A DNA stretch of 64,000 bases from Cruorifilaria tuberocauda. Taxonomy: Eukaryota; Nematoda; Chromadorea; Rhabditida; Onchocercidae. The position numbers and the translations under genes are program-made. Location of the stretch: assembly GCA_013365365.1 (NCBI GenBank), contig JABVXU010000165.1, positions 1-64,000 of the forward strand. Direction: 5' to 3'. The notes under the pieces are model-generated. The model made no database searches. It was given only the letters and a program-made list of their open reading frames with translations, and had not been told where the DNA came from. Positions 36,740-48,101 of this stretch are shown here, piece by piece. Numbering within the stretch: the stretch's first letter is position 1; each line of letters starts with the position of its first letter.

Positions 36740-36757
36740 ATGTGCGTGATGAATTAG
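36740..36757 (+). promoter_or_regulatory. Five-codon upstream ORF
   Basis: ATG TGC GTG ATG AAT TAG begins at the first base after the acceptor at 36739 and ends 12 nt before the main start at 36770. If the leader is trans-spliced there, ribosomes meet this short ORF first, which could dampen translation. Confidence 0.5.
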
Positions 36758-36769
36758 AATATCATAAAG

Positions 36770-39471
36770 ATGAGGAAGGTATTGTTGATACTGCTTGTTG
36801 TGTTTTTGCTGTCGCAGGCGATCTTTTTTGTGTTGGGATGTTTTCTAACGGGCATCTCTTATATGACTACGACTCGTCTAAATATTATTGTTTTGCAACA
36901 GTTTATTATGATTTGTGGATCAATTTTTATTTGGTGGAATTTATCTCCAGCTATTGATAGGTTTGTTTATCCATGCATTTCTTTCATATGTCCGGATTTT
37001 TAAAGCTTTAATGGTTCGAATAAGTTTTGTATAGGCGTATCTATAGTTCTTCTATTGCTTCTTATACATAACTGTTCGATATTTTACTACTTTTGGATTG
37101 GCGAATGTATTTCAATTTCTACGTTATTTTAACAACAAGGTTTGCAGTCTTTTGAGTAATTCGTCTCTACAACCATCATGTAAATATTGGCTGACAGGCT
37201 GCGTTAAAAATGTTTTAAAGGTGAGATTTTTCTAATATGTCCTTCTGTTATGTTTTAGATGTTGCAAGTATTGAAGGTTATTTAAAAATGTTCTCTCTTT
37301 CAAGAAAAGGTAGTTTAATCATCGGTTAAATTAATTAGAATGGTTTGGTACGAGAAAGCTGCCTAGATGTAACTGTGGGTAGCATCCATTCTTACCTTCA
37401 TTAGAAATTTGTAGAAATGCAGGCAAAGCTGTTTACAGATTTGGGTGACTTCTTCAATTTACGAAACTTGCTTTGAATGATTATTTAACTTCTGTAGACG
37501 ATAACTTCAGGTTCCTATAGTTCTTCTTTTACTTCTTACACATAGCTGTTCGGTATTTTACTACTTTTGGATTGGCGAAGAACCTAATATATTCGCAATA
37601 ATTGCTTTGACATCGGTTGCAATTTATATATATCTCATATTCTTTTTACTCTTTTTTTTATTAATGCAGTCAGTATTTCGCCTTATACTCTATCTGGATT
37701 ATTTAAAACACTTCAGATTCCTAAGGTTTTTATTTTATATTTATTAAGTATTTTTTAAGTCATACTCTGTGAAGTAGTATTCAATCTTTTGGATTTAATA
37801 TTTCGTCAGCGAATGTTAGATAATCTTCTACATTCATGTTTATCCTACTTGCTTACCCTCTGCAGATCATAGATTTAGTTGTATTCCTACTTTAATTATG
37901 ATAAGTCGATCATTAAAAACAGGCCTAGTTTATGTGTTTCTAAATTAATGCATAGCACTCTCTTTATCAGTCATTGCTACAATAATTATGCTGCAAATTT
38001 TTTTGAAATCAAATTTCATGCTACGATTTTATAAAAATATCTTCCTGTGCATAAATCACGATCCCGTAAATTTCAGATTGCTGGTTACAAATGAGCTTTT
38101 AAATCGCATTTTCGCTATTGTATTGGCAATTGTTTTCGTTTTAGCAGGCCTTTGGGTTGCTTTATTACCACCTGTTGTACGTCATGTTACAATCGAAATC
38201 GAAAACTTGCCAGAGGCGCAGAAAGGCTTTACAATAGCTTTGTTGTCTGATCTCCATATTGGACCAACTGTTGGGTGTTCAAAAATCCAGAAGATGGTAC
38301 AGACTATAAACCCTTTCAAACCGGGTATATTGATTTCTTCTCATATGACAGATGCAAAATTACACTATATATTGTAATTTTTGTAGATATGATTGCTATA
38401 TCTGGCGATCTCGCCGATGGTTTTGTGCGCAATCTAGAAAAAGCTGCCTACCCTTTAATGAATCTAACTTCAAAATATGGTATATATTTTGTTACAGGTA
38501 AAGAATATATATGCTTGAAAGAAAGAGAATTTTTCTATTGTTTCGTTAAATTTTTCTTTCAACGGCGTATCAGGAAGGATTCTTTCATTATGTTGTTGTA
38601 TCATTATTTGAAGGCAGAGGAGTGAGTGCCAGTTATAGGCAACCATGAATATCTTCATGGAAATGTTGATGAATGGTTCGTATTTTTAAAGAAAATCGAA
38701 ATTATCCCTCTTCATAACAAAAATGAGAAGATTTTGGTTGGAAATTCCAGAATTTGCGTTGCTGGAGCTGATGATTTGTTTGCGAAACATTCAAGGTTTT
38801 TTCTTCTTTTTGGACGCTTTGAATTCATCTCTTGTTAACTATTGTCACTTACCATTTTTTAACATCATTATTTTTCCGATGATGATAATTTACATCCATC
38901 AGTCTAATTACAAATAAATACAGCTTTGGTATGTCTGATAATGTATCCGGAAACAAGTTAAGAGAGAAAGCATTTAAGAGATCAAATATTTTTTTACCAT
39001 CTTTAATATTACGAAAGTGTATTTAAAAATTATCAGCTTAGCTTTTGCAGACTTGCTGGACATGTAATGGATTATAAAGAAGCTTTACGAGGATGCGACG
39101 AAAATGACACAACAATTATGCTCATCCACCAACCTAATGCTGTTCGTATAATACTGGATGACCTTGAAACCGCTAAAAATATTGATCTTATTCTCTCAGG
39201 TTAATAATAAAAAGTTTTTTAAAAGGTGAAGAGGATAATTGTGCAAACCAGTTTTAAAATATTCTTGTACTTACACTTTTCAGGTCACACGCATGCTGGA
39301 CAGATGTATGTATTCGTACCGCTGGTGTATTTTTGGAATGCTTATTTTCGTGGTCTTTATCATTATAAGGTTACACGAACATATGTTTATGTTTCAGCAG
39401 GTGTCAATTATTTTGGCCCACCAGTTAAAGTTTTTGATGGAAGTGAAATAATTCTCATTAAATTGGTGTAG
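36770..39471 (+). CDS. TMPPE-type transmembrane metallophosphoesterase
   Basis: Exons are 36770-36964, 37511-37725, 38077-38324, 38387-38497, 38639-38795, 39051-39199 and 39284-39471; all phases close and give 420 aa (human TMPPE 453). Residues 1-170 carry about five hydrophobic helices, starting MRKVLLILLVVFLLSQAIFF. The domain after residue 185 is a calcineurin-like phosphoesterase with its metal-binding motifs in order: Asp195/His197 in SDLHIG, Gly226-Asp227 in ISGDLAD, Asn258-His259 in GNHEY, and His360/His362 in GHTHAGQ. Substrate is unknown for this family. Collinearity with TMPPE extends to flanking segments such as WIGEEPNIF and the closing VSAGVNYFGPP. AATAAA at 39668-39673 fits the 3' end. 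A decayed copy of part of exon 2 lies in intron 1. Confidence 0.95.
37037..37105 (+). repeat. Partial duplicate of TMPPE exon 2
   Basis: Sixty-nine bp match the first 69 bp of exon 2 (37511-37579) at 62 of 69 positions and stay open in the same frame (VSIVLLLLLIHNC). The copy follows a TTTGTATAG acceptor, but the frame runs into a stop 27 nt past the copy. It is an alternative exon or, more likely, a dead duplicate. Confidence 0.85.
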
Positions 39472-41019
39472 TATGCTCTGTCACGGGAATAGAGATTGGT
39501 AGTTGTGACCATAGCTTTATTGATTGATGTAAAATTTTTTGTACGTTAAAACGTATTTATCTTTGTCTTTGTCTAGACAGAAGGTATCACGATGGAGTTA
39601 ATCACTAGGATGATTTTTTTGTTGATCATCAGAAAGTTTCGGTGGGTTTTAATTGAGACTATGGCTTAATAAAGATTTGTGAGCGCAGATGGTAGTATTT
39701 CTCGAACCAAATTAAGCCCATCATTTACAGTCATGTTGGAGATTCTTTTTAACATTTCAGGATATTTTAAAACATTTAATAAAAAATGGAAGAATTAATA
39801 TATTACTGGAATAAATCATGCATTATTCTGAATATCGAGACATGTATTTTATATTCATTGAGACTGTTATTCCAAAGTTTGAAAAATAACTGGCCATTTG
39901 TTTTTTTATTTGTCTCTTACACATTATGCTTCCAATATTCCTGAAAGTTTTTCAATCTTCACAACATTTAAATGTTTTCGCTGGAATATTACACTGGTAG
40001 AAGTTTCAGGAAACCAAACTGTTAAATGATTTAAAATCTTGCAATAGGAGCAGATTGAAACAGACACCTCACTCACTATCTTGATTTGTATATTTAGAAG
40101 TTATCAAGTCCCCTACACAATTTAATGGAGTCTGGATATCTTGGTGAGATATATTGCGTACTGTAGGCCTTTAGTGTTACGTAACCTAACCAAATCTCAG
40201 CAAGTTACGGATGATTTTAAGTTATCAATGACAAGAAGTTTTGAGAAACTGGAAATAGAGGTATAAACTGGGCATTTCAAGGTTAACAACAGGTTGGTTT
40301 AGGTTTTTTTCATTAAATCATACTGGCTGGGTGACGCCAAAAATTGATATTTCTAATTGAAATAACATTATGCAATCAGCATAGTATCTTAATGCTATGA
40401 AAATACTAGCAGACATCGCGATAAACTATAATTTCCCATCACCTAATTTCTGTGCTTCTGCTGCAAAATGGTGCAATTCATCACCCTTCCCATTTTATCT
40501 AATTCTTTGCTTTCATATATGGGAAAATTGTTCCGCTATTCTTTTCAATTCGTGGACCTTGATGTAAGTCAAAGCTATCAATTTTGCAGCTTGGATCTTA
40601 ACGAAGTTAAAGAAGATCACAGTTGAGTTGGAGTGTTGATTTTTTTTGCTCAATATTATCTTTTCTCTTCCAAGTTGAATTTTTTTTAGAATTTTCTTGA
40701 CGATTTCTTAAATTGATAATGTTAACTGTGAACGTCAACTCCTTTTTGAATTTGTAAGAGATTAATACCTCAGTGCTTCAGCGCGACAAAAAGTACAATT
40801 TGAACGGTATTTAAATTGTATATTTTAAATAATTTCAAACAGGATTACAAACTGTTTAGGATTTGATATACTTAATAATTAATATATCATCAATCATACA
40901 TATCACGCAAGTGGTGAATAGGAAATTGAACTGTGCAATTTGTTAAATGTTGTTTTATTTTTCCTTTAAATAAACTGTTATTATTTTCAGTATTTTAGAG
41001 TTTTTACTGACTAAAAAAA
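39472..41019. other. Intergenic
   Basis: Contains the 3' UTR and poly(A) signal of the phosphoesterase gene. Beyond that, no coding exon is seen on either strand. The sequence just before 41020 (TTATTTTCAG at 40981-40990) still looks like the acceptor of the former GST gene. Confidence 0.5.
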
Positions 41020-42236
41020 ATGACATCCGATAAGTTGTATTATTTCGATGCGATGGGACGAGCAGAGACAACCCGCTTGATATTTACACAAACTGCGATT
41101 CGTTAGGACGACGTTCGGTTCTAAAAAGATTGGCCTACCAAATACAAACCAAGTGAATGAATGCAGTTCAAAAAACTATTTATGTTGCTATGAAATCAGT
41201 TATCCTCTTTAATAAAAGTATAAGTTTATTGGAAATTTGCTAATTTAATTAAGAGATGCCATTTGAACAAGTACCAGTTCTGGAAGCAGATGGCAAAATG
41301 CTCTCAATCTACTGCAACCCTGTATCTTGCTAAAATGTTTGGTTAGCTTTTATAGTTTACGGAACCAAATATATATTTAGTGTTTGAAATTTCCAGTGTT
41401 TTTCATTTTAATGTTAAATTAATCACATTATATCAACCTGAAAATCACAGAGATTTAAATTCTCTTTCAAAGACAACATAAGCAAAATAAAACGTCCACC
41501 AAAAAATTTTGGAAATCTGGAACTTATTCTTTTTATAGTAAGTTAAAAAGAAAAAACTTAAAGAGAAAACCAGTGGGAATTCGTCCAAGTGGAGGAATTG
41601 TTTGGCGTAGCAACATATCTCACGATATATTATGCACTGCATGGTTTAAATATGAAGAAGCTTGTTTTCGGTTCCAACATAGATATTTGTTTTCAAACTG
41701 ATTATCGCGAAGATACTATTCACAAACTCATTACTGGTATTTTTGCTGTTGATGAGAATAATGTAATAGTGTTTATGGACCTCATTTTTTAACGGTTCGT
41801 TTACTCAAAATAATTTTCAGAAGGAACTAATGGATGGATTTGAAAAAGAGCATCTAATTCCAACATTCAGATGGCTGGAAAGTATCCCTGCAAAAAACGA
41901 TACCTGTTACTTTGTTGGCAAAAAGGATTTTCTGTTGCATCTTTTCAGCTCATAAAAAGGTTCGATATTTATTGCACATATTTGACACAATTTTACACTT
42001 TAAAACTTGTATCATGAGCAATCACTAATTAAAATTAACATCAGCAAAAGACTACCAGCTCAATTTCTTCAGTTTATACTTGCGGATTTGAACATGTTGT
42101 GCATGGTTGGACTCTTCAGTTCGCTGTTTCTAATTCAATTGACCAACTAATACATTTGAAGCATTTCAAAGATCGAATGATGGGCTTACTGAAAATCAAT
42201 GGATGGATGAGATCAGACCTAAGACCGATTTCTAGG
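41020..42236 (+). pseudogene. Glutathione S-transferase pseudogene
   Basis: The first exon reads like a nematode sigma-class GST N-terminus (KLYYFDAMGRAETTRLIF), then hits TAG at 41104 and TAA at 41122 within the next motif (DDVRF). Further along come MPFEQVPVLEADGKM and, after a frameshift consistent with a 2-nt loss, STATLYLAKMFG. Later pieces match the helical C-terminal domain: KELMDGFEKEHLIPTFRWLE with a VGKK turn at about 41821-41935, then KHFKDRMMGLLKINGW near 42155-42215. At least two stops and a frameshift make it non-functional as a full enzyme. It probably decayed from a full intron-containing gene, because the pieces are still separated by intron-like sequence. Confidence 0.85.
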
Positions 42237-43599
42237 AAGGTTTATTAACTTTTGCTTATAGTTACGAACATAATAATCTTATAACTAGCAATTACTATGT
42301 TGCGTTGGCTTAATTTGAACTTGACTTTCTCAACCATCGTTGTTTAAAAAAGCAATGGTCAGTAACTTTTATTTACAAATATCATATGTTTACCTGAAAA
42401 GGCACATTTAATGACACCAACTAATTTTCCAATTTTTGCTTCTCTTGATTGCATGACTGATTTTTTTATTGACACAAACTTATCCTATAACATATACTCT
42501 TTCAGAAATTTTTATGTAACAAAAATATCTAATTATGTCCACTCGGTATCATTGTTGGAAAGCCATATTCATAGTCAGTCTTCTGAAAACACATGAAATC
42601 CATGCAATCCCCTAAATAGCTTTTCAACAGCTAATCTAATTTTTAAAAAATTAGTCATGGAAGTAATCATCTTATATTCAGAACAATTCATTTCTAGTGT
42701 GTTAGAGAAAAGTGCAATACAAGTAAAAAACGGAAAAATTTTCCACAATTTCGCAACTATCCACAGCTGAACTGTTAAGGAAAACAAAGATATAACTCAT
42801 TTCTAGGACATTTTAATCATCAGGAAGTCACTTCAACTAAAAACATAAAGTGATGGTCTAAGTTTACATCATTTAAAGAATGAATTACTTCTGTCATTCG
42901 AGGACTGACTTCGAGATTCAAAAATTCGGAAGAATTGACTCATGCATCCCCTAAAAAAGTTGCGCGCACGATTTTCTTCCACGTAGAATTTTGAAAGAAC
43001 TTGAAACAGTTGTAGTAAAATGTGAATAAGTTCCATATCCAATATCTAATGTATTCAAAATCTCTGTTAAAGATCATCTCATTAAAAAATTTTTTTTGAA
43101 CATCAATTTATTAGTTAAAGACTTAATAAAAACGAGATTTTGAATCTAGCATTCAAGCATTCAGCATCGCCTTGTCGAACTCTTATCTCTCGACCATCTT
43201 AAAATAAGCTTACTAGTTATCAAAAGTTCAGAAAAAATGAAAACCGGAGTAACCGCTCAATACAGCGAAATCAAAACATCTTATTTAAGGTCATCAGCAT
43301 GGATGATGATACAATTAAAGAAAACTGAAAAATATTGCAAGCTAGTAAACAACAGTACAGATCCACCAGTAAGCTTGGATTTGATGATAAAGTGAAAATA
43401 TCGTCCTTTACATTTTTTTGAGCTCCATAAAACTGCGAGATGCCTCGATAGAAAAGTTATCACCCCACGATTAAATCTATGAAAAACTAGATGACCTTCA
43501 TCCGATCTTTGGAGGAACAAAAACTAATATATAGGAATGCGAGGAAAAACAGAAAGAGATACATGAACTGAGCTGCATTCTAAGTAGAAATAAAATGAA
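42237..43599. other. Intergenic
   Basis: No supported gene. It lies between the GST pseudogene and the carrier stop codon, which sits on the minus strand at 43602-43600. Open frames here lack splice sites or family features. Confidence 0.45.
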
Positions 43600-45086
43600 T
43601 TAGTGAGGAGTTTTCGAAATACCAAGCAAAAATTCTGCAATTCCTGTATAATATACCATTTGTGCAATGCCAAAAAGAGGAGCCATTACCGACATCCGAC
43701 ATACTGCACCTTTGAATAATGCCCGCGAACCTTCATATCGTAATATTTTCCTAGAAAATCATTATTTTCCGAAAGTAAAAAACAAAAACAAAAAAAATAT
43801 CCTATTGATCAGTTAAAGCAAAAACAAACGTGAAAGCATCGTAAATGTTCCGATATTCCTTTTCACCTTCACCACGACTGATCAATTGCATGCGAGTTTT
43901 AATTACTGAAATTTCTAACAGCATAATTACTTCGGTTTAGCATTTAAATTTTACACTACCACAAAAGAATTACGATAATTTTACGCAAGATCTATCAAAC
44001 CCACCATCTAATGGCGTTACGGCAAACGAACTGATAGCAGCTGCTGTCAAACCAGCAAAAAACGAAGTGTAAAATGCAGTGTCGCTACTTCCCTCACTAG
44101 AACGAGAACCCTAGAAATAAATATGATTCAAAAAATAGAAAACATACGAATTACGCGAAAGAAGATAAAAATTTACTAGAATTAAAAGAAGCAGAGACAA
44201 CAAAAAGCTGTTAAGAATGGGAGACTAACCAAACTATTAAGATACGCAAATAACGGAAAATATAAGACAGAGAATGAGACATCACGAGCCATGGTTGGAC
44301 CAATACCCTTATAAAAACCAAAAACACCTCGTTCTCTCAATAAATCTATCGTCAAACCAACTGCAGACAATTTCTTTGGTTCCATTCGATCTTAAACACA
44401 CTTACTCTCGAAAGCATCCAAAGCTGGAAAATAAAAACAATAAAAATCTTCAAATAACCAAACAAAACAGACCTGCCATTCTTCCTGCGTCTTGCATTTG
44501 AATTTTCAGAAGTTCCATTGGTGTTGTAATAATGATTTGGCAAAATCCTGCTCCACCACCAGCTATCATCCCTCTTATTAGAGGTAATTGTTCTTGGCCT
44601 GGTACGGAAAGGTGAAACCGGAAAAAATCATTTGCAACTAACTTTATAGCCTTTTCTGGGGTTATAAGTAACAAATTCACTCCAACCCCGGAATAAATTG
44701 TTCGCATTTTTGCAAAAACAGTTTTTCCTCCATAACGCCACGTTTGCTTTGCACAGTCGGCTCTTGAAAAAATTCTACTTCAAAACAAGATTTAAAAAAG
44801 TTACTGAATTTCAAATTCAGAAGAGAGCTGCGAAATTAGTTCAGACTCATAAGAAAGCAGTGAAGTTAACTGTTAATTTCATTATAAATGAAATATGTCC
44901 TATTTAATAATGAAGAGATAAAGAATGACAAGAGATAAAAAATTAACTCACATTCCTTTATATTGAATTTTCCCATTACTAGTAGCTCTTTGATTTTGCA
45001 GACGAGTTTTTACTAAATCAATTGGAAAAACACATGTTACGCCTATTATACCAGCGATTCCGCCATTGATGATTTTTGGTAGGTAC
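43600..45086 (-). CDS. Mitochondrial glutamate carrier, SLC25A22 type (first exon missing)
   Basis: Exons are 45086-44952, 44762-44473, 44423-44406 (18-nt micro-exon), 44390-44230, 44110-44005, 43905-43830 and 43750-43600, all in phase. The first listed exon begins with the last base of a split codon, so a short 5' exon with the ATG lies upstream and was not found. About 312 residues are read. The three mitochondrial-carrier signatures are present: [27 protein letters not shown] and TPLDVIKTRMQ. Segments [37 protein letters not shown] and [18 protein letters not shown] closely follow the glutamate/H+ symporters of the inner membrane (SLC25A22/A18), so the substrate call is fairly firm. The second exon carries a stretch ([15 protein letters not shown]) longer than in mammals. 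Two acceptors end in AAG. Confidence 0.93.
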
Positions 45087-48000
45087 CTAAGGAATTAACC
45101 ACATTAAGCTGAAATTACTGTGGAGTTTGTAAAATAGTGAAGGTCGAAATGAGTGGTAAAGTCATTTCTCGGATACCACGCATAAAATAATAAATCTTAG
45201 GTTGATACAAACCAAGTATCGAAGGATGATAAAAAAACTCACGCAAAATTTTGTGAAGAGTTTGATGTTTTTGCTTTATCCATGTTCTAAGATAAGAGAA
45301 AAATGATGCAACTGAAATTATGAAGATGTTCAAGATACATGAAACGCTTTCCCAAAAAGCGCCGTTAAAAATCATTTTTTATTTGTCTCATCCTAGACTT
45401 TCATTTACGAACAAAGCTCCCTTATTCATCTAAATAGTTTCTAAAACCAACTTCTAAACTCCACTCTCTAAGGAAATGATGAAAAGACTGTAGCCGATAA
45501 AAATAATCATTGAAGATTAAATCATGTTTTTTTTCAAAATATCCTTTTTCGAAAACTTGAACGAAAGCAAAGATCAATAATATTTTCACAACAGGAGAAG
45601 AATGTCTACCAGAGAATAAAAGATAACATTTATCCGATTTTTACATCGACACAATGTAGGAAATGAAACATCAAAACTAATACCAATGAACTGATCTGAT
45701 GATGAAGCGTATTAGGAATGGAAAATGAATAGTGGATGATAAGCTATTCATACTCTTTTAACCATGTTTTATAGAAAACCTAATATAGATGAATGCAAAA
45801 TCAATTGAAGATTATATTTCCATCGCACAAGTTAATTATGTGAAACTCTGTTAACAATCGAATGCTAGTACGACACCTTTTTTTGATCAAACATCTAACT
45901 GCTGTTTAATGTTTTAGGTTTATACACTTTTTTACAGAAGATGGACGAATGGGAAGGGAAGAAGGATTTGAGTTAAACAATATGGTTCTATCATGGAAAA
46001 GCTAACAAGCAGAGGATTTGCAAATTAAAAATACAAAATGCATACATGGTTTTCCGTCATATAGATATTGATATTTTCTAAATTTCACATCAGCCAAGTG
46101 TGACGATACTACCTTTCAAAATTCTCCCACCGCAGAAAATTTTATAATCATATGAATATTAAAAACAGCATACAACCTTAATAAACATCTTCTCGGAATG
46201 ATAACACATAAGACTGCTACTAATCACCTACTTAACTGCTACAATTATCAAAATATTTGCCAGCTATCTAAAAGTTTAAATTATAGCACTTATTACCCCA
46301 TTTAAATGCAGCAAACCTATTTTAAATCAAGTAGTTTTTTATTCCGTTGAGAAAATATTTATACATGTATCAGCTGATACATGAAATAGAAATGGTGCAT
46401 AATCCTTTTCCAAAAATTCCTGACGTTAAACACCAAACTTAGATGGTGAATAAATGATGCAGATTGCGGCACAAAATGTTCTTATCATCTATTTCTACTG
46501 AAAAACACATAGTTAACTTTGATAAGTAAAAAATTATTACTCTACCACTATATACTAAGTGAATGAACGAGTCTTGCCACTTTTCGTTTATTCTCTGTTG
46601 TGATCAGTACATTAAAGCTTTTAATTTCGATTTACATACGCATTCTCTTACAAACCTTCCTTCATTCCAAGTACTCCAAATCCAGAATTACAACCAGTTG
46701 GTATACAAAATAAAAAGAAGCGTTATAGAACGACCCAAGAACATAAATCAGGAGCTATTCTCTTTGAATACGCTTGCAAAATTTACTTGCCGTGCTTTCT
46801 ATATTGTTGATGCTAAAAAAGAGGTTGTTTAAAATGATATTGGCACTACGCTGAGAGAGTTAAATATTCTGCAAAAAAGCAAAAAAAAAACAAGGATCCT
46901 AACACACCACAACTCAAGTAATATTTCCATGAAACATCTTCACTGTGAAGCAAAAGCTCTGTTTTGAACGCACTGCATCTTGGAAAGAGTTTACGATACT
47001 GCAGCATTATTACCAATGATTATTATTATTTCAAAATTATTACCAATGATTTATGTAGTAAGTTTTCCGTAAAACGGCCATGTTATAACTTAAAATTTTC
47101 TTAATATCTTCTTTTTTTGATTATTATGAAGCATAAGAACAGTATTTCACCGAGATGAAGAAAATCCGTAATGAAACAATGCAATAATATAGCAACGCCA
47201 CATATATGGGAGCTGAACATCATCAATAACATCATTATTTGATACAATGGAAATTACATATTTCGCTTCAAACTTTCCCTCAAATACTTCTACTTAAACT
47301 AACTTGCGCAATACCTTCATAAATAAATATCTTTAAAACACTATTGAAAATATCTGGAAAGCATCAATACTCTTCTTCCGCCTCCTGTTTAATTCCAGTA
47401 TATTGAATAAACAAATTCAGTGCTTTGATGCGAAGTTATGTATTCTTAATGGCACTTCATATTAACGAAAAGAAAATTTGAAGTCCAGGAAATTGGAGAA
47501 TATAGCACTAAATAAAGAGTTGTCACAAAAAATGTGGAAATGCTTTTACCTAGGTCATCTTACACCAACAATATAAGTAAAGATAAATGCAAAAGAAAAC
47601 GTTTACTTCCAACAACTAATTTCCGAAAGAAATAACGACAACCAGCCAAAAATTTATATTGAATAGATAAATGCCTTAGTAATGAATGCAAGACTCAAAA
47701 AATTATGAAAAAACTTATAAATTATGAACTATAACTGAAATTGGCCTAAAATTGAAGAGATTCAAGCAAAATAGGCACACTTGTCACGGCTCGCAAGAAT
47801 AACTTTATCTATAAAACTTTGACAATCAAAAATAATACTTCCCGATTTCTAAAGAAGTTTTTGCCAATAATTTTGTGTGTTCTACAACAATACATAATCT
47901 CTACTCTGAAATAATGACATAAATTTGTTTTTGTACAGCAAATCTTACATTGAGATTCAATCTGCAAGATCGACGATGTTAACGAAAATTACCTAATTTT

Positions 48001-48101
48001 AACACTAAAATCTGGCCATTTGCCTGCAGAACAGTGCAAAACAGTGGTTTGGTCAATCACATTATTCGCGATATTTCGCACATAAACAACGATTCTAATG
48101 A
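45087..48101. other. Intergenic or carrier 5' intron
   Basis: Three kb between the ERGIC2 stop and the first recognised carrier exon. The missing carrier start exon should be here. No other supported gene is seen; a plus-strand 89-codon frame at 46563-46832 has no family features or splice context. Confidence 0.4.

Noticed and set aside
46563..46832. 89-codon plus-strand ORF as a gene
   Set aside because: No splice sites, no recognisable motif, composition expected of AT-rich chance frames; it lies where the carrier's 5' part should be on the other strand.
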